A DNA stretch of 64,000 nt from Chamaelirium japonicum. Its lineage: Eukaryota; Streptophyta; Magnoliopsida; Liliales; Melanthiaceae. The notes beneath the pieces were generated by a model, which was not told the DNA's origin, did not search any database, and saw only the letters and a list, made by a program, of their open reading frames with translations. The stretch covers positions 27,433,209-27,497,208 of the forward strand of contig OX393549.1 of assembly GCA_947650365.1 (NCBI GenBank), written 5' to 3'. This document shows positions 37,178-47,000 of this stretch, one piece after another (within the stretch, counting starts at the first letter, position 1; the number at the start of each line of letters is the position of its first letter). A program made the translations under genes and the position numbers.

Positions 37178-38344
37178 ATGGCGAGAACCAAACACCAGGG
37201 TCAACCAGAAGGAAGTTATACTCAACAACAAGCTCGTCCTGAGACTCGATCAATGAGTCAAAGGCTCAATTTCGGACAGCCCCTTGCTGTCCCAGAGATG
37301 GGGGTTCATTCAGGGAGTGGAAGATCTGTCGATCGACCGATCATCCACCCTGCGCGACAATCAATTGGTCAAACAACCCCCACTCCTGCTAAAGACCCTC
37401 CTTCGACATATCAAATTTCAGCGGTCGACTTTCAACTGCTTCAATTTGCAAAGCAAAACGCCACCCTCACCGCTGAGAGGGATGCTCTCAAGAGGGCAGC
37501 TTCTGAGGCTGGGATCGCTCTTCCTATCCCCTCTATAAATGAGAGGGTCGATCTTCCGCAACATTCAATCCACTCTGAGCAACAGAGGTCAATGGGCACT
37601 ACTACCCTCGAAAGGGTTCGACGCGATCCAACTCCCTCTGCTGCCCTGTGGAAGCAGAGTGTTTGGGACCGCCTCGACGACGAATCCTCTCAATCCACTC
37701 CTGGTCGCAACTTCAACAAAAGAGTCCCTTCAAAGCAAGATGACTCGAGAAGATGTCAGATGAAAGGTGCGCCCTCGAAGAATAGAGTTTCACCATCCGA
37801 TCCGCTTCAACGTGGGCTCGGATCGGACCTTCGTCATCGACTCCAACCTGCCGAACAGGACCTCTCGATCTTACCCCTCGATCTCCATCTAAGTCGAGGG
37901 CAGGGTCGTAGGGATGGATACTCCTCCGTCGGACCCCTCCATCGAAGCTTATTCGAGTCAGCATTTCCAAGGGGATGGAGAACACCCACTCTACCCAAAT
38001 TCAATTGCGTCAAAGGAGATCCAACTCTCCATATACTCTCTTTCAAACAATCCCTGACACCGCATGAAGAAGAGAACAACGTGCTCTGCCGCACCTTCGC
38101 CGGGAGCCTCGATGAGCCATCCCTCGATTGGTACCACAACCTTCGAGCTGGATCCATTACTCAGTTCAGCGTCTTAGCCAATCTCTTTGTGCAACATTAT
38201 CAACTTAATTTGAAGCCGGAGAAGAAGCTCGATTCCCTCTATCGGCTAAGGATGGGTTCGGATGAGAGGCCACTGCAGACAAAACCGTCTACTGTGATTT
38301 CCATCGCAGTCATGGTCATTCAACTGATCAGTGCCACCGGCTAA
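37178..38344 (+). pseudogene. gag: gag of Element 3, deleted and frameshifted at its C-terminal end
   Basis: 388-codon ORF starting MARTKHQGQP, 125 bp after the primer site. Residues about 80-115 look like a short coiled coil; residues about 150-260 are basic and polar. Residues about 268-362 resemble the retrotransposon gag domain (PTLPKFNCVKGDP, NVLCRTFAGSLDEPSLDWYH, FVQHYQLN). After about residue 362 the frame departs from the family pattern. In another frame, 38287-38400 reads YCDFHRSHGHSTDQC, then a LEDLLRVGHLQEFL block. That is the knuckle-like segment which in Tat gags follows the capsid domain. So a deletion with a frame change has removed the end of the capsid region. The product may still be made as a shortened gag. 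Confidence 0.82.
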
Positions 38345-38400
38345 GGCATCATTTGGAAGATCTGCTACGTGTAGGACATCTCCAAGAGTTTCTCAAAGGC
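38287..38400 (+). pseudogene. Out-of-frame remnant of the gag zinc-knuckle-like C-terminus
   Basis: Translation in a frame different from the gag ORF gives Y-C-D-F-H-R-S-H-G-H-S-T-D-Q-C followed by an amphipathic L-rich helix. Cysteine and histidine spacing resembles the nucleic-acid-binding segment common in Tat gag proteins. It overlaps the last 19 codons of the gag ORF. Confidence 0.6.
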
Positions 38401-38514
38401 AGGCAAAATCATTCCTTCGAACATCACTAGTGAAGATCTCCCTCGAGATGGAAAAATCTGGGGGGTTGGAGATGATCAACTTTCAAGCGACCATTTGTAT
38501 CGTCAGAGAACGCA

Positions 38515-38636
38515 GCAGCTGGAAACTAGATCCCAACTGGGAAGGTCTATACAAAGTCAAATCAGAAGGAGGCCAAGGATTCTATCGATTGCCACGGGCT
38601 TGGAATGCTCGAAATCTTAAATTGTTCTATCTATGA
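38515..38636 (+). pseudogene. Remnant of the integrase C-terminal tail (end of pol)
   Basis: The frame ending at TGA 38634-38636 contains KLDPNWEGLYKV and, 22 residues later, PRAWNARNLKLFYL. This pair (L-x-PNWEGPY-x-V ... PR-x-WN-x-x-x-L-K-x-Y) is the usual end of pol in Tat-type and related Ty3/gypsy integrases. No catalytic DDE core is upstream; gag lies about 170 bp before it, so nearly all of pol is deleted. There is no chromodomain after the tail. The extent to the left is uncertain: the open frame goes back to 38331, but its start shows no likeness to integrase. Confidence 0.72.
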
Positions 38637-38763
38637 TGTAAATTCTATGTTGAATAAAGATTGCTTTCAAACGTCTACTTGTCCGTTCAAATTCTGAGTT
38701 ATGAGACAGCGCAATATTCAGTTTCAAACCTTCAAGCAAATTCAAGTTGAGCCAGCTCAACCT
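38637..38763. other. Start of the 3' noncoding region of Element 3
   Basis: AT-rich, no ORF; leads into the 107-bp repeat. Confidence 0.5.
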
Positions 38764-38990
38764 TCAAGCTACCAGGTCGTTTAACAAGTTTAGGGCCTCG
38801 TGTTGCGACACGACCCTTTACGTGCAAATGTTAAACGATTTTGGGTTGTGAAACAGCACAACTCTCAATTTCAAGCTACCAGGTCGTTTAACAAGTTTAG
38901 GGCCTCGTGTTGCGACACGACCCTTTACGTGCAAATGTTAAACGGTTTCGGGTTGTGAAACAGTACAACTCTCAATTTCAAGCTACCAGA
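38764..38990. repeat. 107-bp tandem repeat, 2 copies plus a partial third, in Element 3
   Basis: TCAAGCTACC recurs at 38764, 38871 and 38978. The unit holds an inverted repeat in TCGTGTTGCGACACGA (TCGTGT ... ACACGA). Copies differ at only a few positions. Not related by eye to the 107-bp repeat of Element 2. Confidence 0.9.
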
Positions 38991-39625
38991 ATATCAACAC
39001 TCAGATACATAATCCAAGACACCTTCGCTGCCTCGACGTGCAGCAAGTCCAAAATCCGAGACCTGCTCTCGGCACCCTAGCAAAGCCTAAAGCTCTTTGC
39101 CCCAACACATCTCGACATGAAGATCAAGGTCCCACGCGTCGAGCAGCATTCAGCCAATGTCACTCCAGAGGCAGGACATCTCTCAAACTTACCAAGTCAC
39201 TACAGAAGACTTCTACCATTCGACACTCATAAGAGAGCATCACGTGCTCTCATGCTCGAGGAAGACTCGTTCTGGAAATCCACCATCGATGAGGGGGTGA
39301 ATCTACAATCTTCTATAGCCAGCATCAACATACAAAGACGTGCTCCACGCTCCAAATTAGTTGAGAGAACGTTTCGGCCTAATTTCTGTCAAACTAAGGA
39401 GATCGGAGAAACAATCCTCCAACAACTTACAGACGGACTCATCAACCATTCAAGGGCAAAGTCTGAGGCATGAACCGCAGCATTCGAACAAAGTCCAAAT
39501 TTAGTCAAAGTCTGAGACCGACATCTGGGCATTTGGTCGAAAGTCCAAGCTCGCAACCTTGGCACGAGGCAGCAAGTCCGAGACCTGAGTCTCAGCATTC
39601 AAATCGAAGTCTTCGCTCGTGGCCT
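38991..39625. other. 3' noncoding stretch of Element 3 with degenerate short repeats
   Basis: The phrases CAGCAAGTCC(A/G)A, GAGACC and CGAAAGTCC recur irregularly, as in an eroded repeat. Short ORFs on both strands resemble nothing I recognise. Confidence 0.45.
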
Positions 39626-40720
39626 CACTCGAACCTTGACCGGATAATTTTTTACCGATCGGACAAACTTGTCCGATCGGCTAAAATCATTTGATCGGTC
39701 GATTATCTACTAGATCTGGCAAAAAACCGAGGTTTTTTGCCGATCACTCGAACCTTGACCGGATAATTTTTTACCGATCGGACAAACTTGTCCGATCGGC
39801 TAAAATCATTCGATCGGTCGATTTTTTACTGGATCTGGCAAAAAACTGAGGTTTTTTGCCGATCACGCGAACCTTGACCGGATAATTTTTTACCGATCGG
39901 ACAAACTTGTCCGATCGGCTAAAATCATTCGATCGGTCGATCTTCTACTGGATCTGGCAAAAAACCGAGGTTTTTTGCCGATCACTCGAACCTTGACCGG
40001 ATAATTTTTTACCGATCGGACAAACTTGTCCGATCGGCTAAAATCATTCGATCGGTCGATTTTCTACTGGATCTGGCAAAAAACCGAGGGTTTTTGCCGA
40101 TCACGCGAACCTTGACCGGATAATTTTTTACCGATCGGACAAACTTGTCCGATCGGCTAAAATCATTCGATCGGTCGATTATCTACTAGATCTGGCAAAA
40201 AACCGAGGTTTTTTGCCGATCACTCGAACCTTGACCGGATAATTTTTTACCGATCGGACAAACTTGTCCGATCGGCTAAAATCATTCGATCGGTCGATTT
40301 TCTACTGCATCTGGCAAAAAACCGAGGTTTTTTGCCGATCACGTGAACCTTGACCGGATAATTTTTTACCGATCGGACAAACTTGTCCGATCGGCTAAAA
40401 TCATTCGATCGGTCGATTTTCTACTGGATCTGGCAAAAAACCGAGGTTTTTTGCCGATCACGCGAACCTTGACCGGATAATTTTTTACCGTTCGGACAAA
40501 CTTGTCCGATCGGCTAAAATCATTCGATCGGTCGATTTTCTACTAGATCTGGCAAAAAACCGAGGTTTTTTGCCGATCACTCGAACCTTGACAGGATAAT
40601 TTTTTACCGATCGGACAAACTTGTCCGATCGGCTAAAATCATTCGATCGGTCGATTTTTTACTGGATCTGGCAAAAAACCAAGGTTTTTTGCCGATCACT
40701 CGAACCTTGACCGGATAATT
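39626..40720. repeat. 119-bp tandem repeat, 9 copies plus a partial, each with two perfect hairpins
   Basis: CAC(T/G)CGAACCTTGACCGG (one copy CACGTG) recurs every 119 bp at 39626, 39745, 39864, 39983, 40102, 40221, 40340, 40459, 40578 and 40697. In the first unit, CCGATCGGACAA at 39655-39666 pairs perfectly with TTGTCCGATCGG at 39669-39680 (12-bp stem, 2-nt loop). GGCAAAAAACC at 39718-39728 pairs with GGTTTTTTGCC at 39731-39741 (11-bp stem, 2-nt loop). Both stems are kept in most copies; occasional changes on one arm break single pairs. Confidence 0.95.
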
Positions 40721-41364
40721 TGGCCTCAACACTATTCAGTAGCAAGGCATTCAATTGCTTTCCTAAAGTTAGCAGGCACCAACAACTGTGATAGGGATCT
40801 TGTCACAACATCCAGGAGCGCTACATTATCGAACATTATCCATGCTCGCAAATAACGGGAGCTTGGTCTATTAATTCCACAATCCCGGTAGCATGTCATC
40901 AACGAGCGGGATTCGCATTGGTAGCGGGACCCAATTTCAGTGCAGAAGATTCCTCCAACTAGAAAGAGGAAATCCAAGTTTGACCGATCTGGGTGTTCAG
41001 TCCATTTGAAATACCTTTTGGTTGTATGGTGTTTGATCAAGAATAATTCAAATCAAACGACCATAGCGTGCCGGGCTGGGAGCACGCGTGGTGTATACAC
41101 CAAACGTTTACATAGCCTTCACCTGAGTTGTCAACTTTTGACCCTTGAAGCAAGCATCAAAGGTGTGAATCAATGGCCATAATCAATGCCATCATTTGTG
41201 CATCAAGCTATCACAGCCTTCCCTTCCATCATGCATGGAACTTCCATGCATGCATTCATGCATGTGCGCCGATCCACCCAACACTCCGCCTCTCATTCCC
41301 ACTTGATCACAGCCTTCATTGCATCAAGCTGTCACGGCCTTCCCTTAAAGACCAGCACCAAATA
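40721..41364. other. Non-tandem island in the 3' region of Element 3
   Basis: About 640 bp with few tandem repeats. A 102-codon ORF lies on the minus strand at 40732-41040; I do not recognise its product and its coding status is doubtful. A perfect inverted repeat, CATGCATGGAA / TTCCATGCATG, with a one-base centre sits at 41230-41252. The region could be captured host sequence or old element sequence. Confidence 0.4.
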
Positions 41365-41518
41365 TCCAGACCACATGTTGCCCCCACGTGGGTGACAAGC
41401 TGGCGTCCACCAACCCGTGATCAACCAACCCGTGAGCCAAGTCCAGACCACATGTTGCCCCCACGTGGGTGACAAGCTGGCGTCCACCAACCCGTGATCA
41501 ACCAACCCGTGAGCCAAC
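41365..41518. repeat. 77-bp tandem duplication in Element 3
   Basis: TCCAGACCACATGTTGCCCC at 41365 is repeated at 41442. The two 77-bp copies look identical apart from their edges, and each contains CCCACGTGGG, a perfect palindrome. Confidence 0.9.
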
Positions 41519-41799
41519 CCGTGATCAACCAACCCGTACTCCACTCAGATCAAGAAAGCAGAGGAACTCTAAACCCCTCGTCTCCCTCGGCTCCAACCTC
41601 AGCTCCGCCGCTCCCGATCTCATCACCGATCGGCCGCAACTCCCCGGCAACCGACGGATCGAAGTCCCTCTACCAATCGCCATCTCCCACTGCACCGAGA
41701 ACGGCGACTCCGCCTCAGATCGGCTGCTGGCGACCGATCGGGCATATTCAGCCGGTCAAGATTTCAGCGATCGGTCGCGGAGGGGGTTTTTTCTCCAGA

Positions 41800-42500
41800 T
41801 TTAGTACAAAATTACCCGATCAGTGCCTCCGATCGGTCAAATTTGACCGATCGGTCAAATTTGACCGATCGGCAAACTCGATCCCCTTCTTCCCCTTCGT
41901 TTTCTATCTGATCGGCGAAAAATACTACTGGATCTGGCGCCAAACGGGGGTATTTTGCCGATCAACCCTTCTTTGACCGGCTGTTTTTTGCCCGATCGGT
42001 GAAATTCACCCGATCGGCAAAATGCACCCGATCGGCGATTTGCACCCGATCGGCGATTTGCACCTGATCAGCGATCTGATCTTGATCAGCGATTTGCACC
42101 CGATCGGCGATTTGCACCTGATCAGCGATCTGATCTTGATCAGCGATTTGCACCCGATCGGCGATTTGCACCTGATCAGCGATCTGATCTTGATCAGCGA
42201 TTTGCACCCGATCGGCGATTTGCACCTGATCAGCGATCTGATCTTGATCAGCGATTTGCACCCGATCGACGATTTGCACCCGATCAGCAGCCTGATCATG
42301 ATCGGCGATTTGCACCCAATCGACGATTTGCACCTGATCAATAACCTCCTCCCGATCAATCAAATCTTCTCTCTTGATCTGTTTTTTCCGATCGGTGAAT
42401 TTCACCCGATCGGTGAAATTCACTCGATCAGTGCCTCCGATCGATCGAATTCGATCGATCAATCAAATTCGCCCGATCGGTAAAACCTCGATCCTCTAAT
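41800..42500. repeat. GATC-palindrome-rich tract with a 54-bp tandem repeat
   Basis: Dense (C)CGATCGG and TGATCA palindromes. A strict 54-bp repeat (CACCTGATCAGCGATCTGAT at 42061, 42115, 42169 and 42223) lies in the middle. Because 54 is a multiple of three, open frames run through it on both strands with an 18-residue period; these are not evidence of a gene. Confidence 0.88.
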
Positions 42501-42531
42501 TCTCCCAACCTCCACCTGATCGGCCAAAATC

Positions 42532-43030
42532 CTACTGGATCTGGCGCCAAACGTTGTGTTTTGACCGATCACCAGATCCTTGACCGGTTGAATTTTGACT
42601 GATCAGTCAAAATTTGACCGATCGGTCAAATTTATCCGATCGGTCAAAATTGTCCGATCGGCCAAATTTTAACCGATCGGTCAAAATTTGACTGATCGGT
42701 CAAAATTTGACCGATCGGTCAAAATTTGACCGATCAGTCAAAATTTGTCCGATCGAACAAAAAATCAACCGATCGGTCAAAATCTCTACTGGATCGGTCA
42801 AAAAACCATGTTTTTTGACCGATCACCCGATCCTTGACCGGTTGAATTTTGACTGATCAGTCAAAATTTGACCGATCGGTCAAATTTGTCCGATCGGTCA
42901 AAATTTGTCCGATCGGCCAAATTTTAACCGATCGGTCAAAATTTGACCGATCAGTCAAATTTGTCCGATCGGCCAAATTTTAACCGATCGGTCAAAATTT
43001 GACCGATCGATCAAATTTGACCGATCAGTC
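42532..43030. repeat. 255-bp repeat of TTTGACCGATCGGTCAAA palindromes
   Basis: CTACTGGATC at 42532 recurs at 42787, 255 bp apart, with similar sequence after each (CCTTGACCGGTTGAATTTTG, then runs of CCGATCGGTCAAA). The palindrome TTTGACCGATCGGTCAAA and close forms occur many times. The CTACTGGATC ... CCTTGACCGG module is the same that opens each 119-bp unit at 39626-40720. Confidence 0.85.
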
Positions 43031-43134
43031 TATTTTTTCGCTAAACATTCGACAGAGCTCCTCTGCGTGTGTGGCAGGGGGTCGTTAGCTTTGCACCACT
43101 AGTCCAAGCCAGCCAAGGTGGCCTCTTAGCTAAC

Positions 43135-43148
43135 TTGGAGGGGGTAAT
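43135..43148 (+). promoter_or_regulatory. Polypurine tract of Element 3
   Basis: TTGGAGGGGGTAAT directly before the TG of the 3' LTR. Confidence 0.85.
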
Positions 43149-44014
43149 TGTGGGTGCAAATTTTGGCAAGAAGTCTGCAAACAGCGGGACCCACCGGCCC
43201 TGCCTGGTGCGCCCCCGAGTACCACAGCGGGACCCACCGGCCCTGCCTGGTGGGCCCCCGAAGACTACAGCGGGACCCACCGGCCCTGCCTGTTAGGCCC
43301 CCGAGTACCACAGCGGGACCCACCGGCCCTGCCTGGTGGGCCCTCGAAGACTACAGCGGGACCCACCGGCCCTGCCTGGTGGGCCCCCGAAGACTACAGC
43401 GGGACCCACCGGCCCTGCCTGGTGGGCCCCCGAGTACCACAGCGGGACCCACCGGCCCTGCCTGGTGGGCCCCCGAGTTCCACAGCGGGACCCACCAGTC
43501 CTGCCTGGTGGGCCCACGAGGACTACCACGGGACCCACCTGCCCTGCCTGGAGGACCCCCAGATACGACAGCAGAAACCGCCATTTACCCCAGAATTCCT
43601 CCCAGAGAATCCTATAAATAGCAGAGCCTTCGAATGTAAAAGGATGGAACTCTGAATTCTAAAAACCAGAGCTCTGGGATTTCCAACTTCTGATCTACCA
43701 ACTCTCTTTGATCTTCTTTTCTCCTTCGAAGAGATCAGAGGGTTTTCAGTGGCACTCGGCCTGTCGAGGTCACTTCAACTAAAGTGTTAGTGAATTCGGG
43801 TTGCTCCCTATAGCACGGAGACGTAGGCTTCGGCTGAACTCCGAGATCACATCTCGTGTCACAATCTCTCTGATTGCATATCACTTTCAATTCACATATC
43901 AAAAGGCTTCAACTTCAATCAACAGATCGGACAACGATCTTCGACGTCAACTCGAACCTTCAATTGACTGGTGCTGCGAGAGTCTTCGGGTCGGCACGAA
44001 GATTTTCCCCCACA
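43149..44014 (+). repeat. 3' LTR of Element 3 (866 bp)
   Basis: Same length as the 5' LTR. By eye the differences are one change in the first 43-bp unit, two adjacent ones (CTGTTAGG for CTGGTGGG), and four single changes in the right half. TATA box at 43613-43620. Confidence 0.94.
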
Positions 44015-44019
44015 GATCA
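44015..44019. repeat. Target-site duplication of Element 3, right copy
   Basis: GATCA, identical to 36162-36166, continuing into TACGAATGAG of the satellite. Confidence 0.94.
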
Positions 44020-47000
44020 TACGAATGAGTAAGAATGGATCGTGCGAATTAATTAGAATGGATCGTACGAATGAATTAGAATGGATCATGCGAATGAATT
44101 AGAATGGATCGTACGAATGAATTAGAATGGATCGTACGAATGAACTAGAATGGATACATTCGTGCGAATGAATTAGAATGGATCGTACGAATGAAATAGA
44201 ATAGATCGTACGAATGAATTAGAATGGATCTTACGAATGAATTAGAATGGATCGTACAAATGAATTAGAATGGATCGTACGAATGAATTAGAATGGATAC
44301 ATTCGTGTGAATGAATTAGAATGGATCGGGCGAATGAATTAGAATGGATCGTACGAATGAATTAGAATGGATCGTACGAATGAATTAGAATGGATCGTGC
44401 GAATGAATTAGAATGGATCGTGTGAAAGAATTAGAATGGATTGTATGAATGAATTAGAATGGATCGTACGAATGAATTAGAATGGATCTTACGAACGAAT
44501 TAGAATGGATCGTACGAATGAATTAGAATGGATCGTACGAATAAATTAGAATGGATACATTCGTGCGAATGAATTAGAATGGATCGTGTACGAATGTATC
44601 CATTCTAATTCATTCGTACGATCCATTCTAATTCATTAATATGATCCATTCTAATTCATTCGTATGATCCATTCTAATTTATTCGTACGATCCATTCTAA
44701 TTCATTAATATGATCCATTCTAATTCATTCGTACGATCCATTCTAATTCATATGCACAAAGGTATCCATTCTAATCCATTCGTAGGATCCATTCTAATCC
44801 ATTCGTACGATTCATTCTAATTCATTCGTACGATCCATTCTAATTCATTCGCTCGAATGTATCCATTCTAATCCATTCGTACGATCCATTCTAATCCATT
44901 CGTATGATCAATTCTAATTCATTCGCATGAATGTAACCATTCTAATTCATTCATTTGATCCATTCTAATTCATTTGTACGATCCATTCTAATTCATTCGT
45001 CCGATCCATTCTAATTCATTCGCACGAATGTATCCATTCTAATTCATTCATACGATCCATTCTAATTCATTCGTACGATCCATTCTAATTCATTCGCACA
45101 AATGTATCCATTCTAATTCATTCGTACGATCCATTCTAATTCATTCGCACGATCCATTCTAATTCATTCGTACGATCTATTCTAATTCTTTCACACGATC
45201 CATTCTAATTCATTCGTACGATCCATTCTAATACATTCATACGATCCATTCTAATTCATTTGCACGAATATATCCATTCTAATTCATTCGTATGATCCAT
45301 TCTAATTCCTTCGTACGATCCATTCTAATTCATTCGTACGATCTATTCTAATTCATTCGTACGATCCATTCTAATTCATTCGCACGATCCATTCTAATTC
45401 CTTCGTACGATCCATTCTAATTCATTCATACAATCCATTCTAATTCTTTCACACGATCTATTCTAATCCATTCGTAGGATCCATTCTAATTCATTCGTAC
45501 AATCTATTCTATTTCATTCGTACGATCCATTCTTACTCATTCGTATGATCCATTCTAATTCATTTGCACGAATATATCCATTCTAATTCATTCGTACGAT
45601 CCATTCTAATTCCTTCGTACGTTCCATTCTAATTCATTCGTACGATCTATTCTAATTCATTCGCACGATCCATTCTAATTCATTCGTACGATCCATTCTA
45701 ATTCTTTCACACGATCCATTCTAATTCATTCGTACGATCCATTCTAATTCATTCGTGCAATTTATTCTATTTCATTCGTACGATCCATTCTTACTCATTC
45801 GCACGATCCATTCTAATTCATTCACACGAATGTATCCATTCGTACGAATGAATTAGAATAGATTGTACAAATGAATTAGAATGGATCGTACGAATGAATT
45901 AGAATGGATCGTACGAAGGAATTAGAATGGATCATACGAATGAATTAGAATGGATCGTATGAATGAATTAGAATAGATCGTACGAATGAATTAGAATGGA
46001 TCGTACGAATGAATTAGAATGGATATATTCGTGCAAATGAATTAGAATGGATCGTATGAATGTATTAGAATCGATCGTATGAGTGAATTAGAATGGATCG
46101 TACGAATGAATTAGAATTGATTGTATGAATGAATTAGAATGGATCTTACGAATGAATTAGAATGGATTATACGAATTAATTAGAATGGATCATACGAATG
46201 AATTAGAATGGATCGTACGAATGAATTAGAATGGATCGTACGAATGAATTAGAATGGATACATTCGTGCGAATGAATTAGAATGGATTGTGCGAATGAAT
46301 AAGAACAGATCATGCGAATGAATTAGAATGGATCGTACGAATGAATTAGAATGGATACATTTGTGCGAATGAATTAGAATGGATCGTACGAATGAATTAG
46401 AATGGATCATATGAATGAATTAGAATGGATCGTACGAATGAAATAGAATGGATCGTGCGAATGAATTAGAATGGATCGTACGAATGAATTAGAATGGATC
46501 GTACGAATGAACTAGAATGGATACATTCGTGCGAATGAATTAGAATGGATCGTACGAATGAATTAGAATGGATCGTACGAATGAATTAGAATGGATCTTA
46601 CGAATGAATTAGAATGGATCGTACGAATGAATTAGAATGGATCGTACGAATGAAATAGAATGGATCTTACGAATGAATTAGAATGGATCGTACAAATAAA
46701 TTAGAATGGGTCGTATGAATGGTTTAGAATGGATACATTCGTGCGAATGAATTAGAATGGATCGGACGAATGAATTAGAATGGATCGTACGAATGAATTA
46801 GAATGGATCAAATGAATGAATTAGAATGGTTACATTCATGCGAATGAATTAGAATGGATCGTACGAATGGATTAGAATGGATCGTAAGAATAGATTAGAA
46901 TGGATACATTCGTGCGAATGAATTAGAATGGATACATTCGTGCGAAAGAATTAGAATAGATCGTATGAATGAATTAGAATGGATCCTATGAATGAATTAG

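Larger units (their letters stand above)
36167..44014 (+). mobile_element. Element 3: Tat-like LTR retrotransposon with gag joined to an integrase tail; internal deletion derivative
   Basis: 7848 bp with two 866-bp LTRs (36167-37032, 43149-44014) and a perfect target duplication (GATCA). The LTRs have equal length and about 7 differences by eye, so this is probably the youngest of the three insertions. Inside, in order: primer site, gag, an out-of-frame zinc-knuckle-like segment, the end of an integrase, then about 4.5 kb of noncoding, hairpin-rich tandem repeats and the polypurine tract. Protease, reverse transcriptase, RNase H and the integrase core are missing, so it needs an autonomous partner. 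It is a different family from Elements 1 and 2 but shares their primer site and polypurine tract. Confidence 0.93.

Noticed and set aside
41962..42483. ORFs with an 18-residue period on both strands
   Set aside because: Explained by the 54-bp repeat, whose length is a multiple of three.
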